Under the pieces are notes generated by a model, which was not told the origin of the DNA, did no database searches, and worked only from the letters and a program-made list of their open reading frames with translations. From JBNKVT01 sp050299335 (GTDB lineage: Bacteria; Pseudomonadota; Alphaproteobacteria; Rhodobacterales; Rhodobacteraceae), in NCBI GenBank assembly GCA_050299335.1, contig JBNKVT010000055.1:1-21715 (forward strand): a stretch of 21,715 bases of DNA. The letters run 5' to 3'. The translations under genes were made by a program, and so were the position numbers. Below are positions 21,713 through 21,715 of the stretch, in pieces. Every line of letters starts with the position of its first letter. Position 1 is the first letter of the stretch.

Positions 21713-21715
21713 TCA

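Overview
The window looks like chromosomal DNA of a Rhodobacterales-type alphaproteobacterium (Rhodobacteraceae/Paracoccaceae). The reasons are high GC with codons rich in C/G at third positions, an HdaA-type DnaA homologue, the order AI-2E transporter-hdaA-ppk-ppx, and several short palindromic elements of the kind scattered through alphaproteobacterial intergenic DNA. This placement is inferred from protein character; there is no rRNA or other marker gene in the window, and I saw no tRNA.

Layout. Positions 1-739 hold no convincing gene, only a pair of hairpins near 540-648. Then come a ribokinase-type sugar kinase and a short-chain dehydrogenase (both minus), a LysE/RhtB exporter translationally coupled to a small secreted protein that seems to start at CTG (plus), and a small lipoprotein (minus). 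A plus-strand block follows: AI-2E/PerM-family membrane protein, hdaA (regulatory inactivation of DnaA), ppk1 (polyphosphate synthesis) and ppx (polyphosphate breakdown). A 107-bp palindromic element forms the 3' end of hdaA. Between ppk1 and ppx sits a complete REP-associated tyrosine transposase (RAYT) cassette: the transposase gene is framed by five copies of one hairpin, four of them arranged as two inverted pairs (REPINs). A sixth copy lies about 6.6 kb away in the liv operon.

After ppx comes a glycosyltransferase gene whose 5' end carries an in-frame TAG, then a secreted caspase-fold protein with peptidoglycan-binding-type domains that contains no cysteine at all (minus).

From 13929 to 21620 every gene is on the minus strand and closely spaced, reading right to left: secreted protein, livH, small two-TM protein, two VOC/glyoxalase paralogues, a DUF7832-like protein, livM, livK, livF, and a PaaK-like acyl/aryl-CoA ligase. 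The liv genes plus the ligase suggest uptake of an organic or aromatic carboxylate, or an amino-acid-like compound, and its activation to a CoA thioester; the substrate is not shown by the sequence. No LivG-type ATPase is present in the window. Four genes, two of them visibly AT-richer, interrupt the livH-livM order and look like an insertion that kept the operon readable.

The best-supported special system is the RAYT/REPIN cassette with its dispersed daughter element. The most unusual single proteins are the cysteine-free pseudocaspase and the CTG-initiated secreted protein.
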